DNA of 64,000 nucleotides from Macquaria australasica (lineage: Eukaryota > Chordata > Actinopteri > Centrarchiformes > Percichthyidae). The notes below the pieces were generated by a model. It worked only from the letters and a program-made list of their open reading frames with translations. It was not told the origin of the DNA and made no database searches. This document shows positions 61,819-64,000 of the stretch, one piece after another. The stretch spans positions 62,001 to 126,000 of the forward strand of contig SEMN01000257.1 in the NCBI GenBank assembly GCA_005408345.1, given 5' to 3'. Both the position numbers and the translations under genes were made by a program. Each line of letters begins with the position of its first letter. The stretch's first letter is position 1.

Positions 61819-64000
61819 CAAATGTGCAGATGTTCGGGTTGGCAAACCCAGAAAATCTTTGGGGTCGTGACCTCTCCAATTTCACAAAGTCTGGTTTCTA
61901 CAAAAGAACAAGCTTTGACCTGTAAGTCCACTACTCTTTAGGTTCAGACTAGTTTACCCTGATTGTTGATAGAGCGGATGTGCAGTGAGTTAAATCCTTG
62001 TGGTCTGGGGAAAGCAGACCAGATTAGACACTCCCAGTTCCTCAAGAAGACATTACCCCAATAACCAGCTGCTCATTTGAACACTGATACCTCAGTCTGC
62101 AGTGATGATTTACCCCCAAAAGCGTGGTACAAACATCCGCTTTAATTGAGATTTAGACTCCCAAACAACTGTAAATGTATCAGAGAAAGAAATGTAGGTA
62201 TTCCTGTGTTCTCCACTGAAAGACAAAGAGAACAGTCTTGGAGATGGATCTGTGAGCCTTGTGGACAAAAAGACACCAATGTCACTGACAGTATGAGGAA
62301 ATATACTCCAAATCCTATCCAGCACTCTGGTTATGTACCTCTGGCCGAGCGCAGTCCCTGCTTTTTTGTTTTGTCTCCCCTTCAAAACATTGTCACGAGT
62401 CTCTCCCTCCCTTCTTCCTCTTCTTTTCTCTTCTCCTTTCCTTGCTTCTCTCTCCTCTGTCCTCTCCTTTTAGATCTCCACGTCGCTTTCCTCCTCTCTG
62501 GCTGTGAAAACCTGCTGTGTCCAATTATGGAGAGACAAAGGGAAGGACATTGATGGGTTTCCCGGCAGCACGGCCAGCCAACCAGGCGACCAGGCAGGCA
62601 GAGAGGCAGGCAGGGAGGCAGCCTCAGTGTTCCTGTGGAAAGCAGCGTCTCACGTCTTCCTCTGCCTAGCTGCTCTGAACAAAGAACACAGGGAGGTATA
62701 CAACACAGGAAGACAATGCGGCTAATGCTGATTCAGATCCAGGCTCTCCTCTCTTCTCCTGTGTTTTCTTCTCACATTCACTCTCCTCCTCTCTCCTTCC
62801 TTCTCTGTCTTCTCCACTTCTCGTCTACAGTCCTCAGTTTGTAAACAGATCCCTGCTCATGTGATTCGCTGTCTGCATCACAGCTCTGCTTTCACCGCCC
62901 CCTCCTTCCTTCTCCCTCCCCACCCGTCTGCCTGCCCTCCCTTTACCTCTCCCCCCTCTGGGTTTTTCCTTCCACACACACCCCCCACCCTCGCCTCCTT
63001 CCTTTGCAGCTGCAAGCTATTATTGAAGTAGCTGCAGAGCAGATGGCAGACAGGCAGATGTGGAAACAGACGTGGGGATAGGCTGTGATATGATGGTTAT
63101 AAGGTAGTTTGATTGATTACATGCTATTTGTAGAATAGATCGATACCAGCTCTCATTTATACAAACTCTCTCCTTGTTTATAAAAAGATCATTACCTGAA
63201 CTGATTCAGATGGGGAATTTTAATCCATTTCCACCAAGGCTGGACCATAAACTAGGCAAAGCAGGGAATTGCCCCAGGGCCCCAGACCCTCAGGGGACCC
63301 AAAGGTTCCAAGTTCACCATGTGGCAATTTATTTGTGGTAATGTAACTGAATTGTTAATACTGTAATCACCTCTGAAGTGCATTATAAACTGAAATGATA
63401 GGGGCCTAAAGGTGACACCTGCATTACACCTGAACTTGAGGCCTCATCTTCTACAGGGGCCCTGAGTTAAAATCTACTTTTAAAGCCTTTATTATTTCTG
63501 TTTAGATTGTGTTTACAAGGTGCATTTCACTAAATAAATTTGTGCTTAATACATATAAAATGCAATGGGTATAAAAAGTATATACTGTAACTATGTGTCA
63601 TCTTTTAAATCACAAAGGTCTCAGAGGCTTTTCCATACTAAAAGAATGTAATTGTGAAAAGGGGTGAAGAAGCTTTATATTACAGCCCACAAACCTTGGA
63701 CTTTCACTGTACTTAAAGTTAGTAAGGGAGCTTTCTCCCATAGCCATTGTTTGAATAGAGGAGACATAGCTATTGAACAGATGTTCAAATATTTCAAATA
63801 AAATGTTCACACTTTGATAAATGTTTGTTCACGTAATTTTAAGTTACTGCTTGCATAACAGAGAATAAATTATTTAATAAAAATGACTAGTTTGCAGATA
63901 AGCTGTGTAATATCCTTAGGCTCACCTTTGGTATCTGGGCAAAACCCATAATATCCCCAAATACAACATTTTTCTTTGACACTAAGATTAAGTTGTCCAT
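61819..64000. other. Upstream of rnf122: C/T-rich DNA and repeat, no gene seen
   Basis: Strong pyrimidine richness at 62,380-62,480 and 62,740-63,000, with GGCAGG-repeat sequence at 62,585-62,620. The rnf122 promoter and 5' UTR should lie here, but no clear start, TATA or CpG block could be fixed. Confidence 0.4.
63235..63480 (-). repeat. Interspersed repeat, inverted relative of 8,165-8,480
   Basis: Shares GCACTTC...TACAGTATTAACAA and a GGGGCCC-rich end with 8,165-8,480 in reverse complement. Class unknown. Confidence 0.45.

Overview
The window is nuclear genomic DNA from a vertebrate, most likely a ray-finned (probably percomorph) fish. Genes are split by GT-AG introns, dinucleotide and tetranucleotide microsatellites are common, and the interspersed repeats are typical of teleosts: Penelope-like fragments with a GIY-YIG domain, a tRNA-headed SINE, a pogo-type transposon, a LINE reverse-transcriptase remnant and several foldback elements. 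Bacterial-style features (operons, RBS, CRISPR) do not apply. Most open frames in the window are chance, antisense or repeat-derived.

Three protein genes can be rebuilt exon by exon with consistent splice phases. (1) An alpha-internexin-like neuronal intermediate filament gene (ina), plus strand, 27,968-34,981, 5 coding exons, 456 aa. (2) pcgf6, the RING/RAWUL subunit of the non-canonical Polycomb complex PRC1.6, minus strand, 43,770 down to 37,165, 10 coding exons, 256 aa. (3) A RING finger protein 122 family E3 ligase (rnf122), minus strand, 61,818 down to 52,397, 6 coding exons, 156 aa. The convergent ina/pcgf6 pair matches the human INA-PCGF6 arrangement at 10q24.33. From memory TAF5 comes next in human; here the next recognisable gene is rnf122. 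A fourth, unidentified plus-strand gene is supported by three phase-compatible 3' exons (24,327-26,022) and a polyadenylation signal. A GC-rich promoter-like block at 20,440-20,640 may be its start.

Layout: 1-19,500 has no supported gene and holds microsatellites, a hAT-like MITE with an 8-bp target duplication (2,255-2,840), Penelope-derived pieces (8,540-9,125, 13,065-13,190, 13,996-14,225) and other repeats. 19,560-20,640 has promoter and splice-like signals. 24,327-26,303 is the unidentified gene. 27,968-35,740 is ina, whose first intron contains a decayed antisense pogo transposase. 37,165-43,770 is pcgf6, with a LINE-type repeat, a Penelope fragment and a 471-bp foldback element in its introns. 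44,200-52,396 is repeat-rich and gene-free. 52,397-61,818 is rnf122, whose first intron contains a 1.6-kb foldback element with about 180-bp arms. 62,000-64,000 is C/T-rich DNA and repeats.

The genes do not form a pathway. ina builds neuronal cytoskeleton, pcgf6 acts in chromatin repression and rnf122 in membrane-linked ubiquitination; their grouping is chromosomal synteny. I did not find an obviously new system. The best candidates for follow-up are the unidentified gene, the hammerhead-like motifs repeated in the Penelope fragments, the GC-AG intron and extra introns of ina, and the long-armed foldback elements.
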